A stretch of DNA of 64,000 nt from Roridomyces roridus (Eukaryota > Basidiomycota > Agaricomycetes > Agaricales > Mycenaceae), in NCBI GenBank assembly GCA_029378245.1, contig JARKIF010000007.1, forward strand, positions 1,426,001-1,490,000, given 5' to 3'. The notes beneath the pieces are model-generated. The model saw only the letters and a program-made list of their open reading frames with translations, had not been told where the DNA came from and did no database searches. Within the stretch, counting starts at the first letter, position 1. Each line of letters begins with the position of its first letter. Position numbers and translations under genes: made by a program. Positions 19,652 to 32,672 of this stretch are shown here, in pieces.

Positions 19652-20811
19652 ATGTCCTTTTTCTCCGACCACACCGACGAATATGGCGACGAGGACCTTC
19701 ATGGGACTGACTCGGGCGGCGATGACGACTCGGACTCGGATGCCAGCGTCTCGTCTTTCAGTTCCAGCGAACTGCCGGACGAATCGTTCGAACCTATGCC
19801 AGAGCATCTGACTCTCCCTCTCGAGTTGCAGCAACGCATCCTGGGCCAAGAGACGAGTCAATTTCAACTAATGTGGGGAACATATCGTTTTGGTGCGCGT
19901 TTTTTTCCACGTTTTTTCTTCGATCGACATTTAGCCTAATCGTGAGTCTAGTTTCAAGGGCATGGAAAGAGCACGTCGAGTTTCTCGCGAAAACCGAGTG
20001 GGTGACCACGGGCGCGTTCGAGTACCCGGGTTACATGATCGTACGTACTTTATCTGCTCCACACACAGAGCACACTTTTTCACCATGTGTTCAGCGGCAC
20101 CCGAAAGACGGCAAGGTTTTTCTGTGCGGGTTCTTTGAATTTCTGCGTCTGGACGGCGACACGGCCGTGTTTCAAGCTGAATGTGCCCGGGAGTACCACA
20201 AGAATCTTGTCGTCGCGTGCAAGGCCACGGCGCCTCCCGACGTGCAAGTGTGTGGCTTCGTACACGACGTGCCAGTACGTGTCTTGAACCTTCTTCTCCC
20301 GGCTGCAAATTCACTCAACCTACCCCCTCAGATTGCGGGCATGGAAGTGGAGTGGAAGACGCTGATTATCACCTGCCCCTGGCGAGCCATCGTGGGACGC
20401 GTTCTGGCAGAAGAATTGCGCGTCGAAGCCTACCGTGCGCGGACGAATCGACGGATGATGACCAAAGTCAAGCGTCTGCGCAGCGGTGGGATGGACAAGA
20501 TCGGAGAGGCCCTTGATTTGTTTGCGGCCCATCTCCACGGCGCGTACGCGGCTGTGCGAAAGGCGCGTCTGGGTCGTGCGGACAAGCGGGGAGACGAGCG
20601 GCTCAAGCAGGCACGCGTCGCTGCATCTTGGAGATTGTTGGCTGCAGGGGACGAATCAGAGGAAGAGGAAGAAGAAGAGGACAGCGACTCTAATTCGAGT
20701 GCCGAACGTGAATCAGATTCAGATGAATCGTCGGACGAGGAGAGTGGTGTGTACCATTTGAACCTCCACCACCAATCTGAAGATTCAGACGCCTATACAC
20801 CAACTCAATGA
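19652..20811 (+). CDS. F-box-like protein with acidic ends, unknown function
   Basis: Start ATG at 19652. The first exon ends near 19892 and the next begins near 19952. Two further introns (near 20041-20094 and 20273-20329) are multiples of three. The N-terminus is acidic and Ser-rich (DEDLHGTDSGGDDDSDSD). A short F-box-like piece follows: LPLELQQRIL, then FVSRAWKEHVEFLAKTEWV. The middle (FLCGFFEFLRLDG, VVACKATAPPDVQVCGFVHDVP, WKTLIITCPWRAIVGRVLAEELR) is not a domain I know. The C-terminus is basic, then very acidic (EEEEEEDSDSNSS). F-box proteins recruit substrates to SCF ubiquitin ligases; that role is only a guess here. Confidence 0.6.
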
Positions 20812-21490
20812 ATGATTGATTTCTTTTTCCCCGTCGCGGGTGTCATCTGACCGTTCTCGTCGAGGCCAGGCCGTCTGTCTCGTCTCTGTCGATCAGTCAA
20901 ATCTAAATCTAACAATCCAAGGGCAAGACCGCACTATCTACAGTGGTACGGATTGCGCAATGGTCGAAAGCTCCCCCGCGGTTGACTACGTTACCGAAGA
21001 ACGAACGTCGTGGGTGTGGGTAGAGGCACGATAAGTGCGTTCCCAACACGCGTCTTCCACCCATTCAATCTGCTTCCATGGAATCAAGAATGCATTGTTT
21101 CCCCGGAGAAATCCGTTTCGTTTCGCGCGTAGCCCACCGGCTAAGAACCATTTGTTGTTATTCTTAACTGACGTGGATATGGCAGGATATGGCAGGCCCA
21201 TTTTTCTGGTTTGGGCGTGGGCGCGAATGGGCGGGATATGTCCGAAGTGCGGTACCTAACCGGGCTTCGTTCCGAATGTGTGGGCGGGTGTTGCCGAAGG
21301 TTCTGTCGTGCCTTGTTTGTTCTCGGAGGGAAGAAGGACGCCGTATCGTACGCGCGCAACCCCATTCGGGATGGAATCGCGTTCATCAGAATGTTCGGTT
21401 AGAATCTCAGCTTCTCAAGCGCCTCCTTATAAGCTACTATCAAGGTCAAAATTGTCTGGCCTTCCCTTTTGCCTTTTGCTGATCCTCGTT
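20812..21490. other. Intergenic, no gene seen
   Basis: Holds the 3' UTR of the F-box-like gene and the promoter of the Cys protein at 21491. A short duplication GATATGGCAG occurs at about 21174-21193. A CTTATAAG box lies near 21425-21432, about 60 bp before the ATG. Confidence 0.45.
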
Positions 21491-22193
21491 ATGGACGATT
21501 CCCAGTGGTGCCTCGATGAATGCCCGAGCTGCGCAACAGTAGTTGTGCGTATTCCCTCTAATCACTTGCACCCACGCTGAAACCACGCGGCAGAGCGGCT
21601 CATCCATTTACTGCGCTCAATGCGAGCCCGATTTCAAGCTCCCGCCAGAGGAGCCCGAGCAGGATGACGAGGGCTTTGCGGAATACATGCAACGTACCGC
21701 TACTCGCGTCTCCGCTTGGACGGTAGATTGCTACAAGTCATCCCGTGCTGCAGCCGCTGCCCCCTCCAGCGTCCCCAGCGTGTTCCCCTCCCCGTGCCGC
21801 CGGAAGTTGCACCTTCGCAAGGTGTACCCGACGTCCTGGTTGAATGCCGAGTCACCTCCCATCCTCTCCTCTGCACCGCTGTCAGCCCCGACTGCCGTGC
21901 AACTGCTGGTCACCAGTTCTACTGGCTCCCCATCTCCATCCTCCACCTTTGTCGGCTCTCCAGCCCGACCCAAAACCAACGTATACCTCTTCTCCTCCTC
22001 CGACTACAAGCACCGATCCCGGCTATCGTTGCCTTGTACTCCAATGACGCCCTCTTCGTCTATGGGCGTGCGATCTACGGGCACCGACGTTGCCCATGCC
22101 CGAGATTGCAATTGTCTCCCTCCCCTCTCGTCACAAAAGCAGCCACAGTACCAAGGCCGCCGTCCGCCACACACGTCGCGCAGGTCGACTTGA
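21491..22193 (+). CDS. Small Cys-rich protein, possibly Ecl1/life-span regulator family
   Basis: Two exons (21491-21544, 21594-22193), 217 residues. The N-terminus MDDSQWCLDECPSCATVVSGSSIYCAQCEPDF has a CxxxCxxC...CxxC arrangement. It resembles the Ecl1 family (WCxxC...YCSxxC), small zinc-binding proteins that extend chronological life span in fission yeast. The rest is Ser/Pro-rich and poorly ordered, with EPEQDDEGFAEYM and WTVDCYKSSRAAAA blocks. The Cys motif is shared with Ecl1 in spacing only approximately, so the family call is tentative. Confidence 0.55.
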
Positions 22194-22932
22194 TTCTTGG
22201 TCCCTCATAATAGACACGGACTTGTACATTACTATGCATAATCCCCCACCCACCCCACCATACCTAGAGCTCAACGTATTATATTCAATGTGTATTATAT
22301 TCTTGTACCCAATCATCCACACTCGCGACCCTTCAATTTGAATCGTGTGCGAGCTCGGCGAACCTTGATTTTTTAAATCGTCTAGATATCATTTACGCAG
22401 CGCGTCATCGCATCAGCGTACCAGGATCCCCGTCCGTCCGCTTAGTGCCAATCGGATCAGATGCGCCAACAGCCGCGACATTCGCGGATTACAAGGAAAA
22501 TTACTGCAAGAGGACATATTGTTGATTGTGGCGGCAAGTCATGCGTGCGAATGCGCGCTCTCGCGGTGGACTCGCGCCCTAGCGGTTGGATATCTCCATT
22601 GAAAAAGAAACGAGTGCCCAAGAGCTTGGAATGGCTAGGTGCAAGGAATACAAAAAATCATTTCGATTGTATCCATGTCTTCCGGTCGCAATTGATCATG
22701 AAGACAGTCAGACCCCGTCGCTTGCAGAGTTGAACAATGGCCGCCAGCGGAAAATGCCGACTCCTTTGGAACGACATTGTCACGTCCGTAAACTGGTCGT
22801 AAGCGCAACAAGTACTAGAGGCGCGGGGACACCCGGACATGCATACACACTATTAAGTCGGTCGTTGCGCACGGCAATATCCGCGACGGCGTACGAATGG
22901 TGACTTGACGAGGTACAATTCAATCTAGAAGA
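22194..22932. other. Intergenic between convergent genes
   Basis: No gene or repeat recognised. It contains the 3' regions of the Cys protein gene and of SPC3. Confidence 0.45.
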
Positions 22933-23678
22933 TTACACATTATTCTTGGCAAGAGGCGGGAATGGGATGCTATTATTCGTGCTCCCCGCCACGCCGTAAA
23001 CCAGTGCACCCACATGGGGCATCAGGTTGTACCGCAGTGTGTACGTCGCGGCAGAGTCCCTGTCGCCTCTGTTTAGCAGCGGCCAAGAGAAAGAAGGACG
23101 CCACAAACCGGAATCCCGTTACGTCGCGGAAGGCGTACTTCTGCCTGGCTTCTACGTGAAACTTTGCGCTCGACTTGCTCCGCACGATGCGATCCCAGAT
23201 CACAACAGAGTTTTTCACCTGCAATGCCTCGTGTAAGTGCCAGACCACGAAGGGAAGACAGACTGACCCCTTTTGAATTCGTGTACTCCGCATCGAGATA
23301 GACGAATAATTGTTTCGTGTTCCAGTTGAACAGCGGGGTCAAGTCTAGTAGGGCGGATACTTGAGCAATGGGACGCGCGCGCTGTCATTCCCGCGACTCA
23401 CTGGCATCGAGCTCAAACTGCACCAAGGCATGATCGACTTTGGATTGTTTTCCTTTGCCAGGCGCCCTAGGTACCCTCAATGAGCCCCCCGAAGATCCAT
23501 ACGCGTCAAAACGGCGCCCTTACACCTTCAAGCTAGTGATTGAAACGGAGCTGGGGTCCAGCGGTGCTTGAAAGAACTGCTGCGCCAAGGAGGACAGCGC
23601 GATGGCCGCAAAAAGACCCATCATGCATGACGAAAGGAGCGCAGAGATATTGTTGATTCTAGACCAGATTGTGTGCAT
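22933..23678 (-). CDS. SPC3: Signal peptidase complex subunit 3 (SPC3/SPCS3)
   Basis: Five exons (23524-23678, 23402-23466, 23268-23344, 23109-23218, 22933-23068) give exactly 180 residues, the normal family size. The N-terminus MHTIWSRINNISALLSSCMMGLFAAIAL contains the single membrane segment. The lumenal domain shows LTPLFNWNTKQLFVYLDAEYTN, VKNSVVIWDRIVRSK, KYAFRDVTGFRG and YTLRYNLMPHVGALVYG, all diagnostic. SPC3 is an essential non-catalytic subunit of the ER signal peptidase. It lies head to tail behind KAP121, whose stop is only about 110 bp upstream. Confidence 0.93.
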
Positions 23679-23787
23679 GGCGGGCAAGAGTTGAGAGAGA
23701 CACGTCGCGATCGTGTCTTTGTTTGGCAGCAACCTCCGATCAATACAAACCCTTGATGCATTTCCCATTTTTACAAATTTATTTACT

Positions 23788-26700
23788 CTATCCCTCATCA
23801 TCCCGGTCCTCGTCAGAGTCGTACTGATTGAACCCAAGGTCCTTGACGCTCGACACAGCGACCAGCAGCGGATGACTCGGGTCAAAAATCGTCAACATCT
23901 TGGCCATATCCTCGAGCGCAAAATCCTCAATCTCCTCAAGCAGCGCCATATCCTCCCGATCCTCCTCCATATCAGACGCAGGACGCGCCTTGCGAGCGCG
24001 CCGTTTATCTGCGAGGCTGTGCAGCTGCCGCTTCGTCGCCTCCATAACACCGTTTTGGAACTCGGCCGACAGCGTAATCGGCCCACCGATAACCCGCAAC
24101 GAGTCGTTGAAGCACTTGTACAACGAGCTCAGGAAGGACGCGTCGTGCTCTGTACTAATCCCGTTGATGATCTGCAGGAAGGTTGCGGTCACCATCTGGT
24201 TAGTCAGAGTCCCGCTGTTCTTGCCGCTCGCCAGGAGCATCGGGATGAGCCTGCGAATGGGAAGTAAGCGGCGGGAAAAGATAGGTAGAGAGGAACAGAG
24301 TTACAATGCACAAGCCTCGCGCACCCCGTCGTGGAAGTAGAAACGCAGTGAAGGAAGAGTCACATCGAAGGATTGCGACAGGTACGGCGCAAATCGAGGT
24401 CCGAGAGTCGAGCAGTAGATGACAAGCGTCTCGAACGCCTGACATTTTTCCTCGATCGCCGAAGTCCTGATCCCGAGCGTTTGTCCATCCATACTGACCG
24501 TCTCCCACCCTTCCCGATCTTCCACTTTATCCTCTTCCTCGTCTACTTGCGAGCAGTCAGATTGCAGATCGCTCACGTAAAAAAGGACGGCCCACCATAT
24601 ACCGAAATATCGGCTTTAGCGCTGGCAGTAGCCAAGAGGGTGGGCATCACGACGGGGAGATAGGGCTCGAACTCGGGTCCCATGGCCTGGCATACCTTTG
24701 CCCAGGTCGCAATGAGGTAATGTCCAAATTGCGTATCACTGGGATCAGTCGGGGCCTCTATCAAGTCGTGTCAAGGAAAACGCTGCAATAAGAAAGGAAT
24801 ATTGCATACTTTGCAACCGCATAAGAAGATCGACCAGAGTATGGGCATCTGGCAGGAACATTTCTGGTCCTACCGCAATTGCTGCGGGGAAAAAAAATAT
24901 CAAAATATGAGAAAATGAGAGACCGAGCATTCCAAACCTATCAAGCCCGCACACTCCATAGCCTTTGCTCGGAGCTTCTGATATTCTGACCCATCCGCGT
25001 TACGCAGGACATTCAGAAGCAGCGGCATGATAGACGGGTAGTACTGTATCGCTGTAAGAAAAACCGGAAAACAAATCATTATGCAAGACTAGCCTTCCCG
25101 AAGGTCGTTTCGCTGGCATCGGCGACCATAGCCAGCGTCGTGATGGCCTGTTCTTGGACATACCGCCTGACATGCGCTGGGTCCCCTGCAGGATCCAGAA
25201 GCTTGAGCAGGCGCTCGACTATGGGATCTAAATAAGGCAGCAGGACGTCTCTCTCGACACCCTCGCAAAAGTTGATCAAGGCAGCAGCCGCATGAGAATG
25301 AACTCTGGAAGAAGTTTAGAAATACCACCTGACGACCGAGCTAAGCTTACCGAGGCTCTCGATCCTCGAGGGTGGGTATCAACACAGCAAACAGTTGCTG
25401 GTGGTATCGCTCCTGGATTACTTCCTATACTACGATCAGAAACCCGAAGAGCAAGAGTGACCCGCTATACCTCCAAATCAGTACACAACTGGCCCCTACG
25501 ATGAAAGCAGTCAAGCCGCGGGGTATAGGAGGCTACCGAATGGAAACTTACACGCATTGGCAAGCGGCATACCGCACTCGCGGATGTAGATCGTGGAACA
25601 TCGGGGTCACCAATCTGCATGGAGTAATGAGCTCACAGCCTCCACGCCGAGATATAAAACCCACTCGACGACTTTACCCAATTCGTTTTCCATCACCTAC
25701 ATTCAAACCGTGTCAAATTCCACAGACAAGACAAAGACGCTGTGACTGACCTTGGCAGTCCCTTCAGCGATAGCAGCGACGGCCATGAGGCCGGCGTGTC
25801 GCACTCTCCAGTCATAGCTGGCCATCATGGAAGGTATATACTGTCGAAACGGTAAGAATAAGGAGACAAGAGATCTAGATGCGAACCTGGAACGCTGGTG
25901 GCAATACCGATCTCCCCCCAACGGCACAAGCTAACCTATCCAAGCTCTGTTCATACATTGCCGGCGCCGACTCCGCCTCGGCAGCGGAGCTAACCGATGG
26001 CTGCATTCCCATCAGATCAGAGAAACAACTTGAAAAAAGCCACACACGTCCTCTTCAAGCCATCCACCCAACCCATCGCTGTCCTCAAACTCGCCCATCC
26101 CCTCCAAACACGCGCGCACCATAATCGCCACCCATCCATCAACACGCTTCACCATCCCCGGCCTCGCCTCGCTGAGGCTGACCATGAACTCGAGTGCCGC
26201 AAGCCGCAACGTCTGACGCTCGTCCGCATCTAAATCCGCTGCCCCGCCGTCAAACACGCCGGTTGGCGTCGTATTCCGCGCGGAGCCTCCTGCACCCGCC
26301 GGCGGCGTGGACGGTGCATGAGGAGACTGAGGTGGCGGGAACACAAATGCACCCTGACGGTCTGCCGCGTTGCTTTCACCGCTGTCGGTTGGGAATGGCC
26401 GTGAAACGGTGGGCGTAGGTCCAGGGTCTGCACTGGGAAGGATGAGAGCCGGGAAGAAGGATAGCAGGGCCTGCAGGTGTGGTGCGAAGAGCGATGGATG
26501 GCTGGAGCAGAGGGGCGTAAGGGTGGTCAAAAAGGCCGTAAGATTAGCGTATGGCGAAGGACCGTCGTCGTCGGATGATGGACTACGCAATGAGGAAACA
26601 TTGCGAGAGGGGTGGGCCGTGGCCAGGGAGCCAGCATTGGGTAACATTTGTGCGAGTGTATGGAGGGTATCCAGCATAGGATGCATCAGCGACAATGACT

Positions 26701-27761
26701 GCGCGAGTTGGCCTGGCTCTGCCGCATTGAGATACGCGACGGATGCAAGAAGCGCGGCTTGTTTAACCTAGACGCCCAATTTAGCACACAATTCTTCGTG
26801 TAAGAAGAGACCGACATCAACGCTTTCCACGTCTTGTAAGCCCCGCTGGAAGACACCGAGAACGGCATCCGTCTGCAAATCCATCACCAAGTTTGGGCAA
26901 CCAGCAAACACTCTGTAGGCGCTCTCTCGCAAGCTCCCGGACGAAACATTGGTAGGAAGGGGGTCAGTAGCACCCGGCTGTCCTGCCTGTGTCATATTGA
27001 AAGCAAGAGCCTGAAGCGCATGCCACGGGCGTCCGCGGAGCATTCCTTCGTTAGCCAAGTCACAAACAGAGGTGACTGTTTTACGCCGAACGAGGATGGC
27101 CGGTTCTTGCTGGAGAGAATGCAGTAGGAGCCGTTCGAGGGTGGTGAGTGTCTGGGAGGACAAGTTGTCATACAGCGTTAGTCGGGGGTTACGGTGCGAC
27201 TGGTAGGCCTGTTGTTGTTGGTGGACAGGTGAATTCGAGGAGATCGAGTCGGCTTGAATCGGGGATGTGGGGGCGGGGCGGAATAGAAGACGTCGCAGCA
27301 GGACCAGAGAAAATGAACGCATCTACAAGCATTTTTATTATCCATGCAACAAGGAAAGGGGTGGATGTTTTGACGCAAAAGTCGCGCAGCACTTGGGCGC
27401 GATCGGTCGATGGGGAGAGAGAATGATCTCTCTGCACGTCCATTCAGTGCCGTACAACGACAAGCTGAACGTGGGCGCACCGCCCGCGACTATGCCGAAT
27501 GCGCCAAAGTAGACAGACAAACGCACCACTTCCGTATCGGCCGATATGGCGAACTGGGCCAGCGCCAGAAGATAGAGCTCTGGAGTATGGGCCAAGCGCT
27601 CATTGACGGCGGTCTCTGCACTGATTCACAGAGTTTGAATAGAGCGCCTTGGGCAAGGGTCAAGACACGCACTTGGATCGGATTTCATTATCGCCCAGGA
27701 GGAGATTGGAGAGAATCTGGGTGAGCTCAGCGGTAATTTCCTGGGGTACTACGGACTCCAT
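23788..27761 (-). CDS. KAP121: Importin beta-3 / karyopherin KAP121 (IPO5, PSE1)
   Basis: Sixteen exons between 27761 and 23788 join in frame to 1019 residues. The start MESVVPQEITAELTQILSNLLLGDNEIRSN and AVNERLAHTPELYLLALAQF match the N-terminal HEAT repeat. Further anchors are RSFSLVLLRRLLFRP, DLANEGMLRGRPWHALQAL, YIPSMMASYDWRVRHAGLMA, HPRVRYAACQC, HAAAALINFCEGVERD, YYPSIMPLLLNVLRNADG, YLPVVMPTLLATASAKADISVY, WETVSMDGQTLGIRTSAIEEK and RFYFHDGVREACALLIPML. It imports ribosomal proteins, histones and other cargo through the nuclear pore in a Ran-dependent way. The segment around residues 250-370 has a Ser/Pro-rich insert. One intron (about 25044-25093) seems to use a GC donor; an alternative GT donor 4 nt later adds four residues. 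Confidence 0.93.
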
Positions 27762-28907
27762 GTCATCTGAGGAAGAAGGCAAGAATTTTTCGGACTCTTT
27801 GGCTTGATCACAGTTGCGGTGACCTGCCTTCTCTTTCTGCTTCCATCCTGCCAGGCACATATGCACTCGCTGATTTCGCTGCCCTCCCACCGCGGTCATT
27901 TTCAACGCCGTTTGACAGGCAACCCGTTGAGCCCAGTCCATGCAAAAATACAACATCAATTGTTCTATCGTCTCAGTTTCCACGAGTGGAGCTCTAGTTG
28001 GTTTTGCTCTCAAGATCTGGAGGAACCCCGTCGCGTCCTGGCTTCGAGTCCTGCTTATCAGGTTACCCCATAGGCCTTGTCCAGCTGTATAGCAGGCTGT
28101 ACACCCTCCACCATCATGATATTGCCCCTTCTTCACGGTCTCTTCACCCTTGAAACGCATCGTAATGGCTCGCAGTCGCACGCACGCAGGTCTCGATTCT
28201 CGAAGGATTTTAGGCCTTCAAGTTCGGGATTTTACGGGATGCCCTCGCGGCCTTGCACGATTGGGAACGGAATCAAGTAGAGTGGAGTGCATTGGAAATC
28301 GGAGCGGGGTCGTGCTCTCTGACGTACCTTTGTCGGAATTGCCAAACTATTTCCATGTTTCATGACCTTGTTGCTAGCTAGCTCAGACCTCCGTTGAGCG
28401 CGTGGGCCCTGTATTTTTTGAAATGCGAATTTTTTTGTACACAAAAGGGTTTTTGTTGTGGAGGCCTCGGAAAGCATCCGGGACAATCACTCCGTCCCCG
28501 ATCACATAACGAGGTCATCTACTCGTTGTCCTACTAAGCGAACCCCACTCGTTTCTTTCTGGTTCTCCTTCAAGCTTGGAATCTTTCACTGCACGATAAC
28601 ACCCGGCCATGGAACGGCCACGCGCTCACTCCGTTATGCACGTCCGACCCCCGTCAACGCACACCTCATCCTTCCAAGTCAGTCCAAACAAGCGTGCTGT
28701 TGCTCATTCAACTGACGTCAGTCAGGCGCGCGCGAGCAAACTGCTACAGAAAGTGTCGGCAAAATTTGGAGGACGCGCTTCCCAGGAGCGCGAAACAGCT
28801 AACTCCGGGTCATTTTCCCATTCATGCACACCATCAGGCTTGCAGACTTACCAGCTTTCAGACCGTATACACGCGGTGTGTTCTCTTTGGACGGACGACC
28901 GACCATA
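27762..28907. other. Divergent intergenic region with a CRE palindrome
   Basis: About 1.15 kb between the divergent KAP121 and PH-domain genes. No gene recognised. The only named element is the palindrome at 28711-28722, listed separately. Confidence 0.5.
28711..28722. promoter_or_regulatory. ATF/CREB-type palindrome ACTGACGTCAGT
   Basis: A perfect 12-bp palindrome containing TGACGTCA, the consensus site of ATF/CREB bZIP factors. It lies 186 bp upstream of the PH-domain gene start. Binding is predicted from the motif only. Confidence 0.5.
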
Positions 28908-31900
28908 ATGAAACCCTTCATGTCACAACCTATGCTTGCTCTCCCTCATGCTCGAGAGGAGCAGGAAGATCCTGAGAGCGATGGAAGTGCGAGTCCCGCA
29001 CGCAGCGAATCCAATGCACGCCGCGAAAGCAGTGCAAGCAGAATATCAACTATGGCCATCGGTATGTGTCGACTCGCTTCTTGCAGGCGTCTCTCATCCA
29101 TCACCAATTAGCCCGTCCTCCGCCTCCCTCTCGGGCTCCGCCACCGCCGCCCGTTTCGCCAGTAAATATAAATGCACCGGCAGCACGAATACCCGCCTCA
29201 TCCCCACCAGTCCCATCAGCATTTGAACGACCTCCCGTAAACCCATCTTTAATTTCAAATCCAGCTCCCAGCACGTCGACGCTCTCTGTGTCTTCCAGCA
29301 CCGCATCCTATGCGACCGCGCCATCCGCGCTCTCTACTGCATACAGTGGTAGCACGATGACAATCACGGCGGGGCTTCCCTCACTTGCCCGTATGCCTCT
29401 TTCGTCCTCCCAGGAAGCCGAAAGAATAGCGATCAGCGGTCTTCCACACACTCTCGATTCTGACCGCCCAAATGCGCCACAATACCTTGCCGCAACCTCG
29501 AATATTGATACAAGGCGACCGCGTGGGGCACAGGCTCCTGCAGACCCGCATCATCACACTTATCCATCCATGGCGCCACGGGCAGACCCGGTGAATGCCG
29601 TACTCACAATCCCGCCTTCTGCTTTCTCCGATCCTTCCACAAGGCGCGCCTCAATTGCCTCTACACTTTCTGCCACTTCCGAGGATTCCTTTGCGACGGC
29701 GCAAAGTGGTGCTGAGACGCCGACGACACCCAGAGCGCAAGAGAGGGAGGAGGATGCGGAGATAGAAGGGCCTGAGCGGAGGACGACAATACGAGCTTCC
29801 GAGCGTGACAGGGCGGACACGCTGCGAGCGGCCTTTGAAAACCCACAAACGATATCGGTTTCTACATCTGATTCATCGCCAACACCCACTCAAACGCCCA
29901 AGACGCAACGTGTTGTGGCATTGGCACCCCTTCAGCCTCTTGCGACGGTTCCACTCACCATACCTGCTTCAAATTCCGTCCCGACACCCGGTACCGCCCC
30001 GGCCAACTCACCTGCTTCAAGATCCCCGACTCTGACCTCACCATGGGGCTCTTCAGGCTTTGCGCCTGGCTCTGCCTCCTTCGCCAGCTTAGCTGGTCCC
30101 TCCGCTCCTGCTTTCAATGCTCATTCTCGCGCACGGACGACGTCCGCCGGCTTCGCCTCTGCTTCAACCTCCTCCTTCTCCTCGTCTGCCTCGGGTTCCC
30201 CGCGGCTGGGGTATTCCACATCAACTGGCCCGCGTCGCGTCCCGCCGTCGCTGCACCGCTTCAGTATGACGTTCAATCCGTCTTCAGGTCCATCATCGCC
30301 TGGGGGCAGTAGTGTCGATATGCGACTTAGCCCCAGCGTCATCGTAAGGCAGCCGCCGCTTGCGATCCCCGTGATGCGGCTACCCCCAATGAATGGGGAG
30401 GTGGGTGCAACGTCGCCAGCGACACCAAAGGGCACCATAGGACGGAGATCGAGCGTGATTTTGGGGTCAGTGATTGCCAGAGAGGGCAGTGTGAGCAAGG
30501 CAGTTGTTAGGAGCATTCCTTCACTGGCTATGGAGAGTGCACATGCGGGGAGGGCGGAGGAAGAGGAAGAAGACGTGGATGATGACGACGAGATGTTGGA
30601 GGATTTGGAGCCGGAGGAAGATGCGCCCGAGGGGAGCAGGGATAGTATCGATTTGGACGGACGGACGGAAGCTGAATCGCCATTTGTCCCCTTGCAAGTC
30701 GACACGACGCCGTTTGCACTCGATTTTGGACTGGGGAAGGGCAAAGGGAAAGAACAGGAAGTCGCCAAACCTCACCGCCTGGCGTCATTTGCGACCGTGT
30801 CGGAGAATTCCCTGACGTCCCAGGTCCAACACAAGACGCCGACGCCGCAAGTATGGCGAGGTGACTACTTTTCGGTGCGAACGCCAACGACAGATACTCC
30901 TGGTTCTCCCGGACCCTTTGCCATTGGGCCTTTCACTCCGGCGCCACCGCTAGCGGCTGTATCGCGTAGTGTTCCTATGCCCGGATCACCCACGGAGCGC
31001 CGACCGTCGATGTATAAACACGCATCGCGCAGTATGGTCGATGTTCTTGCATCATTTGGAGAAGCGGAAGCAGGCAAGGGCAAAGTGGCAGAGTGGAAGG
31101 GGGAAGCTCCGGCATACGATGGCTTGCGGCACGGTGGCACGGTCAAGAGAAGGCGTTCCATGCCGGAGATGATGGCCGCGCCGCCGCCGTATACGCTGCC
31201 GCTTGGTAATTCCCATCCTCTCGCGCAGACCCAAGTCGTGCCGCGGGATGATGAAGGTCGGGAAACGTTGCCCGTTTACAGCAATGCGATCTTACTGCGC
31301 GGAGAAATGCCTCGAAAGATGGAATTCTCGGCTCCGGGAGTCCAAGCACGAGATCGCAAATGGCGGCGCGTTCTCTGTGAGTTGGAGGGGACGGCGTTTC
31401 GTGTTTATCGTGTGCCAAAGGAGGGGTGGTGGGAACGGCGGGTGGGAGCGGGAGATGTTGCAGCGACGGGTGCTGCAATTGCCAACGCGGCCGCAGGCTG
31501 CCTCAGCTGCTGTCAAGGCCCGGGCTGCGGCCAAGGAGACTGCGCAAGCTGGCAAGATTGCACAAGAAGAGGCCTCTATTGCAGCAGCGGGGTCGGGATC
31601 GGTCGCTGAGGAAGTCGGGGAGGAGAACGAGCATGGGATAACGGAGGTTGTAGTCCCTTCGCGATCGAGCACGTCTTCTGTGCGTAGCAGCCCATCGGCG
31701 GCGCCTCCGCAACAGGGTTCACCTACGTCGTCCGAAGGATCGCCTACCATGAGCCGCCCTCGTCTGAACCTTGGCTTTACTCTGCTCAAGCCGCGCTCAC
31801 ACGGACGTTCCAAGAGCGATTTACCAAACCCACCGAGGTCACCCATCATGTCCCGCTCGTCGCTCTCGATCCCACGCCCGTCTTTCAATTCCGAGAGTTT

Positions 31901-32483
31901 GAGCCCGGTTTCTGCTGCTGGACATACCTCTGGCTCCTCCCTCGCGCCGTCCCGTTCAAACGCCAGTCTTTCCTCGGCGCGGTCGGGACTTTTGAGCTCG
32001 CGAGCGCCTGTGCCCGGTTCAAGTTTGAAGGGTAAAGGCAAGGCGGGCACGGACATTCCAGAGCCGGACCCAGCGGACCTTATTCGCTCGTACACGTTAC
32101 AACATGCTGAGAGCGGGCTTGGGAACGATTATGTCAAGCGCAAGCATGTTATTCGCGTGCGACTCGAGGGAGAGCAGTTTTTGCTTCAGGCGCGAGACGT
32201 GGGTGATGTTGTGGAGTGGATCGAGGTGTGTCGTGTTTTTTTGCATTCTGGATTTACCACTGACTTGGTGGTAGGGCTTACACAGCGCGACTGATATTGC
32301 GCTGGATTTGGATGAGCGAGTCATGCCAAAAGGCCCAATGTTCCCTAGGTAGGTTGCTCGGTAGTCTCTGTGCTTGATCTGGCGCTAATTTCTGACAGAC
32401 GGAGGAGACGACGACCGCGAGCTGCGAATGGTGACACTGGGGACGCCAATAATACTACGACTGCAACGCTTCCTGCGTCTTGA
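28908..32483 (+). CDS. Large disordered protein with C-terminal split PH domain
   Basis: Five exons (28908-29061, 29112-31441, 31497-32225, 32275-32348, 32399-32483) give 1123 residues in frame. Most is low complexity: Pro-rich (RPPPPSRAPPPPPVSP), Ser/Thr-rich, and an acidic block EEEEEDVDDDDEMLEDLEPEED near residue 535. The C-terminal third has a PH-type start (DRKWRRVLCELEGTAFRVYRVP). It is interrupted by a Ser-rich insert of about 200 residues and resumes at [48 protein letters not shown], where the Trp of the last helix is present. Split PH domains bind membranes or proteins; no partner is evident. The 55-nt intron at 31442-31496 has a weak GTGGGA donor but restores the frame. Confidence 0.78.
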
Positions 32484-32672
32484 AGCATCCACATTCCTTT
32501 TTCTCATTGCATGTAGACTCTTTTCGCATCTAGCTACTTTTAATGCTGTGTATGTACCGGGACGATCACCGAGCGCTTGTCATGCATGTCATGATCCACA
32601 CATGATAGCTTTCCGAGTCATTTTCATTTCAACGATACCTGCTTCCTGCGATACCCTTCACACTCCTCATTC

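Noticed and set aside
23788..24250. Early C-terminal truncation of KAP121
   Set aside because: At first the end looked short against human IPO5, but the full spliced model is 1019 residues, only modestly shorter than the family, and the last exon reads through to a natural acidic end.
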